Part shown: positions 34,410 to 45,963 of the stretch, in pieces
Layout: every line of letters starts with the position of its first letter
Numbering within the stretch: position 1 is the first letter of the stretch
Origin: Cystobasidiopsis lactophilus
Taxonomy: Eukaryota > Basidiomycota > Agaricostilbomycetes > Agaricostilbales > Chionosphaeraceae
Direction: 5' to 3'
DNA length: 64,000 nucleotides
NCBI GenBank assembly: GCA_001599975.1
Contig: BCIO01000002.1
Location: 1,871,883 to 1,935,882 of the forward strand
The notes under the pieces: generated by a model
Told to the model about the DNA's origin: nothing
What the model saw: only the letters and a program-made list of their open reading frames with translations
The model's database searches: none
Position numbers and translations under genes: made by a program

Positions 34410-36711
34410 CTAGTGTCCGTCTCTCCTCCTTGGCGTAGCCCTCAGAACGTTGTCACTGTTTAATCAGAGAAGACGTCAGTTTAGAAGAAGCCTTGACGGG
34501 AGGAAAAGCGGCGACACCCACACTCGGAGAACCATCTCGCTGGCCTCGGATGCGGAGAGGACGACTTGACGCTTGAGCTTGTACGATTCAGAAACGCCGA
34601 GCTTGGCCATCGAACCGACTTCTCCCTTGAAAAGATCTGCATTGTGCGGCATCAAAAATCAGCATCAGCTTGGGGCGCACTGATGAAGGGGCTCACCCAA
34701 GCCAGCATCGACTTGACCAGCGTAGTGTGCCGCACGCAAGCGGGCCACCAAGTCGGAAGAGTCCAAGCCTGCATTGTCGGCCAGAATTGTGGGCATCTGC
34801 CTCCCACGTCAACAAGCGGACCTTGGCCCGTTGAACGAAGAAACCGCTAACCTGGCGCAATGCATGTGCAAAAGATGCCACTGCCAGTGCTTTCTTGCCT
34901 TGCGTCTTTTTGGCCTCGTCGTCCACCCGGTTGGCCATCGCCATCTCTGAGCATCCGCCGCCAAAGACGACCCGCGTTTCCTTGACCGTTTGAGAGAGCA
35001 CCGAAAGGGCATCGTGTAGGGACCGTTCAGCCTCGTCCACCATTTGCGTCGTAGCTCCCCTCAAGACGACCGTACAAGCCTCGCCTGCCGCCACTCCAGA
35101 GAACTTGATCATCTGGGCCAAACAGTGAGGCGGGGCTTCCCTGTGAAAGAAAGATCAACGCACCCTGTCGTCACCAATCATAATCTCTTCTATCCTATCG
35201 CAGGTGCCCAGCTTGACGGCGTCTGGCTTGTCAAAGGTGGATGCAATCTCGCCGCCGGTGACAAGCGCCAGCCGTTCGACGCCCTCGAAGTCGGCGTGCT
35301 CGATGCACATGATGCCTTCTGCTGCAAACAATGATTCCGGGTAGTTGTAAACGAGCTGTCTGTTGACGAAGCAGTTGATGCCGTGCGCCTTGATCTTTGC
35401 CACCTTGGCTTTCATTTTTTCCTGTGCGCTAGATGAGCACCAGAATCGAGCTACAAAGAACAAGACTCTCACCTTCTCGGCACGCTCGAGCTCGGCCAGC
35501 TTGCCAGTTCCCTCGACCTTGATGCGGGCACCAAAGATCTTGATTTTGTCAGTGTCCATCGCTGCGATTTCACGATCAGACGGCGATCCTGCGGAACGAT
35601 TAAAATAGAGGCATACAAGTGTTGGCGATCATGATCTTGGCATTGTCGAGAATCTTCGGGCAGTTTGTGCTGATTTTCTTGTCGAGGATGAAGCCTGCAA
35701 GCGACACCCAAATGAGCGCAGGCTTCTAGGCAAGCGTTCCAGTAGAACATGCCTTCGTCCAAGTAAGAGTCGGTCAGCTTGCCTCCGACCTTCTTGATGA
35801 TCTGAATATGCTCCAAATCTGTTGAGCCCTTCAGTCGGAGCACGGCATCCACGGCCAGATTGGCAAAGTAGCCCTTGTCCGCAGAGAGCACTTTGGATGA
35901 CAGCGTTGTCCTGGCAATGTTGATGAGGTCGGTCCTGAAGGCGGCGGCGTCCTTGCTGTTGGTCGGTTGGCAATTAACTTGTGCCAGTGTGAATAAGGAA
36001 GGGATGGGCCCCACCCATGGTCAGTGGCCGCGTCTTGTAGAGCTGCAAGTGCGGCTTTGCTAGCTATCCGGTAGCCCTCGATGATGGTCTGCGGGTGCAG
36101 CTTTTGGTCCACGAGCTTTTCGGCTTCCCTGAGAAGCTCGGACGCCAGCACGCATCTTTGTGAGCTGGGCTTGAGCACCATTCTAGTCCAATGTAAAGCA
36201 AGGCAAGCGTACACTGAGGTGGTGCCGTCGCCAACCTCGTCATCCTGGACTTTGGAAATGTTGACGAGGATTTTGGCGGCCGGATTGTCGAGCTGGATGC
36301 TCTTCAAGATGGTGGCGCCGTCGTTCGTCACAATGATGTCGCCCGTAGATTGACTGCCACGCTGTTTAGAGCCCAGAATACAGACGGCCATGTGCGCTCA
36401 CGAATGGAGGATTTTGTTCATGCCTATGCGCAAACCTTGAGCTCTGTCGCGGCAGCTGGCCAAGTTTGCAGCTCACCTTTGGGTCCCAGTGTGGACTTGA
36501 CGAGGTCTCCGATGGCCATGGCGCCAACGAAAGACGACAATCTGCTCGCGAGATGAGCACCGGCCCTTCGTGTGCCAAAGTGAGGTCTGGCGAACCTGGC
36601 GTTCTCGCTCCGCTCTTGTGTCGACCCCTCCTCAAAGATCATGTTCGACTATGTACACAGCATGTTAAGCAGGGGCGGCGAGTAACCAGAGTGCAGCGAG
36701 ACAAATACCAT
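34410..36711 (-). CDS. CCT2: chaperonin CCT/TRiC subunit beta
   Basis: Subunit of the cytosolic chaperonin that folds actin and tubulin. Conserved pieces: [43 protein letters not shown] (ATP site), [78 protein letters not shown], and [15 protein letters not shown]. The last exon gives [15 protein letters not shown] dozen exons are needed. The first codon may be the ATG at 36709-36711, spliced right after three bases, or the Met at 36640-36642 ([16 protein letters not shown]); both give nearly the same protein. Confidence 0.94.
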
Positions 36712-37266
36712 TTTTGACTGCGAGGCAGATGGGGAGCAAGCGGTGACCGTCGTCCTTTCTGCTCTCGGTCATGGTTCTTCCTCTCATTTCTGTTGGTTTT
36801 GATTAGGAACAAGGCTTATAGCATACGTCGGCTCGCCTGGTTTCCCAATCCTCAAAGGGCAAGTGCTGCCGCAGGGCAATGTGCGCTTGTCGATCTCCAG
36901 ACCGCGCAAACCGCGCTGGCTTGCCTCAGCATCGGCCTTTGGGCTCCCATAGATAGCATCAGCTTGCTCGTGACCAGATGCACACAGCCGTCGCGTCTTC
37001 TTCGCAATGGCCAGAACTGCCAAATGCGGCGACCCCCAAAGCCACTTATTGTCGCGTGCCCGCCCAGACCGCCGCTATTGGCAATAGGGTCATCACAATG
37101 CTCTTGAGCTATGGGACGGCAGAGATTCTCTCTGGACTCACCGACGACTCACCTTGTGGCTGCTGGACTGCTAAACGACACCCTTCCCACTCTTTACCCA
37201 TTCCATTCTTTTGTCAAATACGTTGAGCCAGTGTTCTCTTGTTGGAGTGCAGGAAAGGAGGAAAGG
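36712..37266. other. divergent intergenic region CCT2/glycosyltransferase
   Basis: About 550 bp between the two start regions. No gene is supported; presumably both promoters and leaders. Confidence 0.45.
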
Positions 37267-40200
37267 ATGAAGAAGCAAGAGAGACCGCGTCCGCCGCCGC
37301 TCGAGTTTGATGTGCCTGGCTCGGACTTGGCCGACTTGTCGACGATCCGCACGCCCACCAGAGCTGTGCTCTCCCAAACACCGCTCTCTGCGCACGGCTC
37401 GGATGACGGGATGGATATCCGCTTTCGCACCGATGGGCACTCGCGCACTCTGTACTCGGGCGCCGCTTACGATTACAGCTCGACGGAGTCCGTCTCCGCC
37501 AATGTGACTGGGCGCAAGGCCTCTTTGGTCAAAGTCGAAGACTACATGCCGCCCCCCTCGGCTCGCTCAAGTGCAGAGGTTTCCTTCAACCCCTACCAGA
37601 CGCCGGCGAGTCTCAATTGCTGCCGAACTATCCACTCTGCTCTGACAGTTTTACGAACAGAGCTGGGCCATTAAGCCTCAAGTCGAGTTTGAGCTGGACC
37701 TGGCGTCCCCTCACACCTCCCCTCGGCCCAACAACGACGCCATCGCGGGACCCGTTATTTTTGCCCTGCCCGACAATCCGTCTACCGAGCTCTTGTCTCC
37801 GATGCCCCCGCAGGTCGAGTATGACACACTGAACAGCAAAAGAATGCTCGGAGGCAAGGCATTGGTGAAATCTGGCGAGGTATGCGATCCCCCATTACGG
37901 CTAGCTTTCCGCCTAACAATTGGGCTTTCGCAGTGGCGCAAAAAGCTGCAATTGGACCCAAACAAAGCTGGCAGCCCCAAGATTGGTTCCGCTCACACCA
38001 TTGTCGAGAAAGAGTGGGACGAGAAGAACAGCATCCTGTCAGGCGACGTCTACCTGGGCAAGTCGCCGGAGCCTCAGACGGTGGCCTTGGAGCGCACCCG
38101 AGACCACATCAGCCGCGTTTTGGGCGGCCTAACCCCCATGATTGCGGTTGTCCTTCACCTCGCCAGCTTCTTCTACCTGGCCGTCCGAGCCTTCTACATT
38201 GTCCAAGCTCAAAAGGCCACTCGGACCACCTACCTCAGCGCCTGGCTCTTTTGGGCCGTCGAGGCAATCTATGCCATCCGAATGGGTGCGTTGATTGGGT
38301 TTTGTTTTGTGTAAAGGCTCGCTCTGAGCCAACTTGCACAACAGCTATCCATCACAGCTCGTCATTTTGGACTTACCGAGCGCGATCGGCCAAGAAGCTG
38401 CGCATCAAGGGCGACGCCTTTTTACCGACTGTAGACGTTTTGATTGTCTGCTCTGGTCAGCACGACCAAATTGTCCGTGGCATTTGTCTATGGGTTGCCT
38501 CATAGGTCGCTAACCGCGTCTGCGACTTACAGATCATGGACACTGCCATGGCCACTTCAAGGCTCGATTGGCCCATTGACCGCATCAGGGTCAGTCCTTC
38601 TCGCGGCAATTGGTTCGTTCGGAGCTAACATTCCCGATTTGTCCAGATCCTGGTGATCGACGATGTCGGATCTCACGAATTGCAGCGCCGGGTTGAATCT
38701 TATGCCAGCCATCGTGCGCTGCATCTCTCTTACCACCGTCGCAACAAGACGACCCGCTTTGCCGACACAACGTCGTGCAAATCGGCCCTCATCAACTTTG
38801 GCTTGACGGAGACCAGGTCTCACGGCCGACTCGCAGGAGAGTACACTTTGGTGCTGGAGGCAGAAGTGAGCCATTCCCTTCATAGATGTGATCCTCGTGC
38901 ACGTGAGCTGAAAACAACGTCAGTGCATTCCTGAACCCGACATCCTTCGCGCGCTGCTCCCCCACATGCTGCAAAACGCCCGGCTTGGCCTCATCCGCTC
39001 CGAGCAAGGCTATTACAACTTGCCGAAAATCATGAGTGCCAGTTTTGGAACCTTCATCAGCGCCGTCGAACCACTCAAGTAAGTTTCATGTTCGTCTTGA
39101 GGCCGCGGCCGCTGAACTCAATGCTTCCGCAGGGACGTTCGTTCTGGCTTTGTCATGCGCCGCTGTGCGGTCGACGACATTGGTGGCTTTCCGACCGAGA
39201 GTTCTGTGGAAGATGGCCAATTAGCGGCCTACCTCACTGGCAAAGGCTACGAGACCAAGTTCCTGCACGAAGTCTTGCAGTACGGTTTGGTTTCGGACTC
39301 CTGGATCGTCCAAATGAAGCATCGTTTGGCCAGGAGTGCGTACTTTTACTCAGTGATTTGTGTCCCAACTTTCCCTGACATATGGTGGCGCCATTGCTCA
39401 GGCTTAGGCCCATTGCGCACCGCTCGTGTTTTCAAGGGATTCGTCACTGGCCCTCGTCTGGCTCATATGGCGAGTAACCATGCGTTGCTCTTGTGCTGCG
39501 GGTTTTGCTCACGCTGCTTTTTCAGTCGGCTTGGAAGCGAGTGCTGTTCCTGGTCAACGCCATTCGCCCTTTCCTCAGCCTTGACATGCTGGTCGCTGCC
39601 GTCTTGCTTCCGGTGGCCTTGTTCTACGGCCAATTCGTGATTCCTGTCTTGAGTACGCCATCATCTGTGCAAAGAATGGGACATTAGCTAAGCAGTCCTG
39701 ACAGATATGCTGCAACTCTACGCCTTGATCCGCATCTTATTTGTGGTCACGTTGCTACAGCGTGTGTATGAGTTTGCGTTTTGCGTGCCCTACGGTGAGC
39801 TCGTCTTGCCTATCTATTCCTCCCCTCAGGATGTGGCATTGAAAACGCTTTGGTCATACCCAGGCGAGCCCACCCAGTTCATGCTCCACCGCAAGTGGGC
39901 TTTCATGTCGGCCTACCAATTCATCGGCCTGGTCAAGGCAGTGTTGCCTCAGTCGCTGGTTACGCCGACGCCTGATGCGTGGCAGAACGACAACGGTCCT
40001 CGCGAGAGGGACGAAAAGGCGAGAAAGCCTCTCTTCAGCCGCCTTTCCGATACCCTCCTCCATGGCGGCAGCCTTCTTCACATTTTGGTTCTGCTGGCTT
40101 CTTTGGCTGCGGCTGGCTACTCCGCTGGCAAAACTCTTCAGCATCTTGCTGCTGGTCAGCGAGGTGGCAGGCAGACTTTCTGTAGGATACCTTTCCACGA

Positions 40201-40577
40201 GACTTCCCCAGGCTACCCTCTGACCGATGTCGATAGTGCTGCTCCTGCTCACTGTGTGCTGGCCGACCATGCCGTACATTCCTCAAGCTGCTGCCTCGCT
40301 CACTGCCTTGTGAGCTGCCCTTTAATTGCTCTGACCATGCATGATTTAAACAATGACCTTGATTAGGGCGTGCGCGTTGTCACCACCGACTTTGCCTTCT
40401 AGAGACCACCTGCTGCTACGCGAGCCGATTACTGGTCTTGCCCAGCCCGCACCACAGTGGTGCCGGCAGCGTCCTTTCAAGCAACGCCACGGCCTCGAGA
40501 TTGTCGCCACCTTCATCAGCACTTCCTACATCACCGCCCTCTTCGTTCTCACCTTCTTCTCTGTCTTGGTGTTGTAA
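37267..40577 (+). CDS. multi-pass family-2 glycosyltransferase, cellulose-synthase-like, with altered motifs
   Basis: A Ser/Thr/Pro-rich cytosolic N-terminus is followed by membrane helices (MIAVVLHLASFFYLAVRAFY, TYLSAWLFWAVEAIYAI), a GT-A domain, and more helices (LDMLVAAVLLPVALFYGQF, LIRILFVVTLLQRVYEFAF, and others to the end ISTSYITALFVLTFFSVLVL). The GT-A domain has FLPTVDVLIVCSG, ILVIDDVG and IGGFPTESSVEDGQLA, as in fungal CelA/Tft1-type GT2 enzymes. The usual DxD is EAE (TLVLEAECIPEPDILR) and the usual QxxRW is not evident, with MKHRLARSG at that place. It may be an altered-function enzyme or a pseudoenzyme. About a dozen exons; some 3' junctions are uncertain. Confidence 0.72.
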
Positions 40578-40713
40578 ACTCTGTACTTCGAGTTTGTTTT
40601 TTCGATTCTAAGCTATATACGGGCTACTCTGGAAGACGTCTTTATTTGTTGCAATGCATACCAGGTTAAAGCGCTTTTGGCGAGCGTCCGCCGACTCTAT
40701 TGTAGCTGCTCGA

Positions 40714-42493
40714 AATGGATCCAGAAGACGTATTTGACGTCGCCATTATGGACACGAGTCTCAGCAGTAGTATTCTCGCCGCGTGAGACAGCTGTATTGC
40801 GCGTCCAGCGAGCGCGGCGGGCTGACTGTCTTCATGAAGGGCGTTGGCGAAAGCTGGCAAGCGGGTGCTGCATATCGACTCGCAGGAATTTTACGGCTCG
40901 CAAGACGCGAGTTTGACACTGGAGGAGCTCTGCTCCCTGGATTCTTACAACATTGGCAGCTCTGCGTTCGCCGACGTCGAGTGCAGCTGCCCTTTCGCCG
41001 ATCTCCCGGACGAGCTGCGTCGCCTGAGCCGCAGGTTCTCTCTGGCCCTGCGTCCCACCTTGGTGCCTGCCATCAGCCCGTATGTGGACACGCTGGTCCA
41101 GTCCGGCGTGTCGCAGTACGCCGGCTTCAAGCTCCTCGAAAGCGTGGCGCTGGGCCAAGACGGCGCGCTCCATCGAATCCCGGCGTCCAAAGAAGAGGTC
41201 TTCAAGAGCTCGGCCATGTCTTTGGTGGAGAAGCGGAGGCTAATGAAGTTCCTTCAGTTCGCCCTGGGCGATTGGGAGGGGTCACCATTGCTGAAAGGTG
41301 ATCTGATACCGGCCTTTTGCCCCCTCCTTCAGATGCTCAAGCGCTCCCTCAGAATATCCTTTAGTCGAAACTCTGGTCGGCAAGCACTTTGGGCTGTCCG
41401 GCGCCATGTACGAGGCCACTGTCTTTGGGACAATGCTCTGCCAATCGGCGCAAGGTGAGACGCGTTGCCCGCCTCCTCGCCATTGGCATTCCTCACACGC
41501 CTCAGCAGAAAGCAGTGAAGCTGCGCTACGGAGACTGGCCAAGTATCTGCGGTCCACTGGCCGGTATGGCACATCGCCTTTCCTCGTCCCTCAACATGGT
41601 GGTTCTAGCGAAGTTTTGCAGGGCTTTTGCAGGTTGGCGCGCTATCCATTCATCTCCAACAAGCCTTTGCTGATCCAAACCAATAGGACTTGCGCAGTCC
41701 AAGGCGGTCTATATGTGCTGGGTCATGTCAACGCCGACACACCGCCCCTACCGGAGCCTCCACATGGGCTACGTATCAGCCTTTCCATGGGCCAACAGAA
41801 TCTGTCCTTCCAAGCCGGATGCGTTGTTAGGCCCCAGCCTCCCACAATCCCCGGCACCGTAACCGCCCGCGCTCTTTTCATCAGCTCTTCGCCACTCCAA
41901 TTAGAATCGCACCACGCTGTAACTGTGCGGACTGCCGACGTGGAGCTCAATGACAACACAAAGGCGGAATCCTCTCGCCAGGCCGACAGTGCGCTGGTCG
42001 TCTTCCCGCCTAGCGCCGGTCTCGACACGGCAATTACCTGCCTCGCACAAGGTCCTGACACTGGCTGCTGCCCAAGTGGATACTGTACGTCGCCAGCCGT
42101 CCCTTGACCGCACATCTCAATCTTCCGATTCCTTCAGACGCCATCCATTTGCTAGCTTCAAATCCAACAAAGCTGGCAGCTAGCGCCGTCTTGCAGCGCG
42201 CCGAGGCGCTGCTGCGCCCTTTAATAGCAGCCTCAGAGAACCCTTTCGTCCTCAAGGTATTTTACAACAGCACCCAAGGCATGCCTGTCTATGCTGTTAC
42301 CGATGGGTCGACGAGCTTCTTGTGTCACCCGCGCTCGGACGCCAATCTGGCTGAAATCTCGGACAACGCCGTTGCCCAAGCTACCGAGATGTTCCATCAC
42401 ATTATGGGAGACCAACAAAGACTCTTCCCAGCGCCAGTGCGGACGGAAGAGGAGGACGAAGACGGTGGCCACGCTACGCAAGCTCCTGCTTGA
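40714..42493 (+). CDS. MRS6: Rab escort protein (Rab geranylgeranyltransferase component A)
   Basis: Presents Rab GTPases to geranylgeranyltransferase and delivers them to membranes. The GDI/REP fold starts MDPEDVFDVAIMDTSLSSSI with the modified dinucleotide-binding loop, then LAKAGKRVLHIDSQEFYG, SRRFSLALRPTLVP, ALHRIPASKEEVFKS, GLSGAMYEATVFGTML, and GGLYVLGHVN. Near the 3' end GPDTGCCPSGYY is in frame only after a 53-base intron (donor GTACGT at about 42088) is removed. The C-terminus is acidic (TEEEDEDGGHATQAPA). Its stop lies inside the convergent HAP5 coding region. Confidence 0.85.
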
Positions 42494-43139
42494 TGGCGGT
42501 ACTTTGTTTGTGGGCGTCGGTGAGCGCCGACGGGCTGGTCGGCTCTCTTGGTATGAAGTCGATGAGGAAGCTGGACGCACGCCGGGAGGTGGTCAGGGGC
42601 TTGCTCTGGGTTCAGGCAGAGGAGTGGATGCACTCACTCGTACATCGGATTTCGCCTTGCCGCCTTGTATAGATCTGCTCTTGTGATGGTTTTTCGTTTG
42701 TCCTTCTCCGCTTCGTTCCACGCCCGCTGGGTGAGTTCGGCAATGAATGCTGGTCGCAAAACTTGAGCCAAGCCTTCTCTCGATTTTTGCTGGCCTTCAA
42801 ACACTCACCCTCGCAAGCCTTTGAGAACACCAGTGGCACTTCTGCCGCGATCATCTGCAACCCAAGTTGCTCAAACGTGGTCTCGTTGGCTGGAAACATC
42901 CCATGCGACCGCACCTTGACTTCGGAGTCGCTCGCTTTCATGACCTTCTTAATGCGCGCCAGAGGGATTGAGTGCTTCTTGAAGTCGGTCTCCTCGTTCT
43001 CCGCAACATGCTACAGTAGGTACACCTTGGTGTGAGCGAAGCCAAGTGTTCAGAAGGAAGGCCGAACGAATTGTTCTTTCCAAAAGGTGGCCACGAAGGC
43101 GTCCTCCTCGGACACGGCTTGTTCTGATGTGCTGGCCAT
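42474..43139 (-). CDS. HAP5: CCAAT-binding factor subunit Hap5/NF-YC, histone-fold
   Basis: Histone-fold subunit of the trimeric CCAAT-binding factor. Exons give MASTSEQAVSEEDAFVATFW, then ETDFKKHSIPLARIKKVMK, MIAAEVPLVFSKACE, FIAELTQRAWNEAEKDKRK, TITRADLYKAARRNPMYE, and FLIDFIPREPTSPS, ending STAIKQELA. The blocks follow the NF-YC order exactly (helix 1, 2, 3 and the alpha-C FLIDIVP segment). Five or six small exons. The last 20 bases of its coding region overlap the end of MRS6 on the other strand. Confidence 0.85.
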
Positions 43140-43303
43140 CTACTTGCTTGTCAAAAATCCAGGTTGAGCCAACTTGCTCGTGCACTCAATGGACTGGATG
43201 GAAGGGTTTCTCTGATATGGCGCGCTGGCCAATCAGCGTCAAGCGTGCATGAAGTTCGTCCACGGGGGGCACAGACATTCGGAAAGATGGTATATGTAGT
43301 CTA

Positions 43304-45832
43304 CTATTGCACAAGCTCGGCCGCGTAATGATCAAGTTCGATGATCCTGAACAGCTTGAATCGCCGCTCAAGCTCCCTCCATGTGCGATGAATGCAGTCC
43401 CGCCACGCCACCAGTTCGACCGATGCCCCTCCCTCCAGCGCGCCAATGACTATCTTTGGAAAGCCTTCGGCGAATTCCGAAGCCTTGCCGTCGCCTGTTG
43501 CCAACACCAAGGTGGCGCCGGCCAGGAAGTCGCGCTTCTCGAAGAGGGTGGCATACATTTTTGCATGAAGCAGCTCGTCCCTATTGAATTCCATCAGCCT
43601 TAAGGGCATGTGAAACAGAAGGGAAAGTGGACGAACACAGCCTGTTCCTTGTAGACGACCCTCTGCTTTTGCCTCTGTTTTGCGCCCAGGCGGCCCCTGT
43701 GATTGTTGGAGGGAGCCAAAGAATGCCTGCCGTCGCCACTATCGCTGGCCGAGCTTTCCATTCCTCTGGAGTACCGGTACGGCCGGTCCGTCGGGTTGAC
43801 GCTGGATTTCTGCAGGCGCTGCAGCAAATGGACTTTGTAGGCCCAAACCGAGTCTGCAGTTTCGAGACCTTGGTGGAGCGGGTAAGAGCCGACGAAAACT
43901 TTCTCTTCGGCGTGCCGCCCACGCTCGAAAATACTGAAAAGGGCCTGGTAGGACATGCGCGGCTTCTTGGCATCTTCGGCGTAGGCCACCAGGTCGGCAT
44001 TGCGCTGGACGTGCTTCAGGAAGCCATAGACGATATTAGAGTGGTCCACAAAGATCCACACCCTTTGGTCCTGCGAGGGCGCGCCATCTCCATTTCGCAA
44101 GCGCTCGAAGGTGGCCCTTTCTTCTGGAAACGCGGCTTCGAGCTTGGAGATGAGCGACCGGGCCCTGTCGGCGGCGTCCCGAAGCTTGTAGTTTCGGTTG
44201 GGGCGGTAAGAGTCAGCGTGGCCGGTCTTGAACGAAGGCGAAGCCAGCCGCTGATTGACCTCTTTGACTTGGGGCGGCAGCAATGGGCGGAATGTCGAAC
44301 GCTCCGACGTAAGGGGTGTGAGCGCTGTGGTGGATGGGTCGGGAGTGGGGATATATAGCTTGCCATTGAGGCGCTCTTTTGCCGTCGGCGCCACCAAAGC
44401 TGCAGAGGTGTCGGGCGTGCCAAAGACGGACTTCTTGGATCCGCCCAGCTGTCCTGTCGTCGCAGCTGGCTCGACCTGCAGGCGTGTTACCAAGGAAGAG
44501 GCCTGTTGGGTGGCCACTTCGAGTGGAACGATCCGGTCGTGTAGAATGGCCGAGTGATTGGGTTCCTGAGCTGGAACTGTTGTTCTCGAAGACGAGGCCT
44601 GAGGAATGGCGGTATGGGTAGCAAGAGGGAGTCCTGGTTGTCGTGCTTTCTTGGAAGGAGATGCTGGCCTCTGCGGTCGCCCTTTGAATGAGAAAGCCGA
44701 AGCAGACGAGGGTGGCGGAGGCGAAAAGAAGGGCGAGGCTTCTGGGATCGCGGAAGGGAGATTTGCTGAGGAAGATGGCTTCAAAGGCGCGGAAGAAATC
44801 ATGCGAGTCGCAAGAGCCGGACGGCCTATGGCCGAAGGCGAGGCAAAAGTGGCGGAGAGTGGCAAGATGCGGGCAGCCAAAGAGGGCACGTGGGCGTCGC
44901 TATCGTCGTCATCAAGGAGAGAAGTGGCGTGCTTGGGAATTGGCGCTATCCGGGCCAGCAGAGGGGAAGGGTGGTTGCTCGCAGCAGGCGCCTTGGAAGG
45001 CGATAGGCGTTCGAGCAGCGGCTTCGGCGTCGATTGCAGCCTTCTTTGGTCGCCCTGCGGTGGTTGTGGTCGTGAAGAAAGGACTAGCTTCTCGGCGAGG
45101 TCGACGGAGGCCTCTCGCAGCGACTGGTCGAAGTCGTCCTCCTCGTCCTCCTCCGTTTCCCTATCTGTTGGGTCGAACAGCGAGTCCAGAGCAGTCTCGG
45201 CTGCTGTCGAAGGCGACGTCAGTCGGTTAATGAGCGCTTCTGGGCCTTGCGAGATATCCATATCAGAACCGGCGTCGTCCTCGTTCTTCTTGAAGAACGC
45301 GCTTCGCAAGGGCGACGGCCCAGCGGTAGCCCCGCCCAAGCGCTCGGCCAACGTCAAAGGCCGCTTGTGGACGGGCGACAGACCGGACGCGATGGAGGTA
45401 TCGGCCAGGCGACGCTTCTTTGAGGGAGCCACCTTGGCCGTCAGCACTTGCAGCTTGACGGAGGGCGAGGGCGAGACATAGCGCTGCTTCTCCTTCTGCA
45501 AGAAGTCAAAGACTGCTCCCGTTGTAGCTTATAGATAAGCCATGTGGACGCCGTAAGACAGAGAGCAGGCTTAAAACTGACCGTCCTTGAAGTCAACTTC
45601 TTCTTGGTCCCCGAGTTCTTCGTCGTCCGAGTGGCCCTCCAAGAGCGAAGGGTCCAGGGCTATGAAGGACGGTTCAGGATCCGGCGTGCCAGCGCGGCTT
45701 GTCCAAGAATGCAGGCGATACAGCGGCAGAACATCGGCCAAGGACTGTGCGAAGGAGGGTCAGCTGGTCTCGGTGGAGCTACGAGGGACTCGCCAGCAGC
45801 TCATCCTCATTCGCCTCGATGAGAGATGTCAT
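43304..45832 (-). CDS. NYN (PIN-like) domain protein with long disordered N-terminus
   Basis: The start at 45832 (MTSLIEANEDELLASPS) is spliced through ADVLPLYRLHSWTSRAGTPD and an acidic piece to a long exon. About 450 residues are Ser/Pro/Ala-rich and basic, then comes a NYN domain: VWIFVDHSNIVYGFLKHV with the first catalytic Asp, VFVGSYPLHQG, then EQAVDELLHAKMYATLFE, VLATGDGKASEF and VELVAWRDCIHRTW. The order fits a PIN-like nuclease core. The intron before DELLHAKM (donor GTTCGT, acceptor AATAG) removes an apparent stop. RNA cleavage is inferred from the family; the target is unknown. Confidence 0.82.
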
Positions 45833-45963
45833 TGGCGCTTCATCTCTTGCAGGCAGGCGCCTGCAACCACGCTCGGAAGGCTCGGCGGAGCGAAAACAAC
45901 AAGGAATCGACCACTCCTCTCTCCCCCGCCGGCCACCGACACCAACCTTGGTGCTTCCAAACG

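Noticed and set aside
42060-42110. Apparent frameshift in the Rab escort protein near the 3' end
   Set aside because: A 53-base intron with a GTACGT donor restores the frame exactly, giving GCCPSGYYAIHLLA.
44606-45481. 291-codon open frame opposite the NYN gene
   Set aside because: The minus-strand frame joins in frame to the NYN domain through plausible introns; this one is low-complexity Glu/Gly/Ala-rich with no motif.
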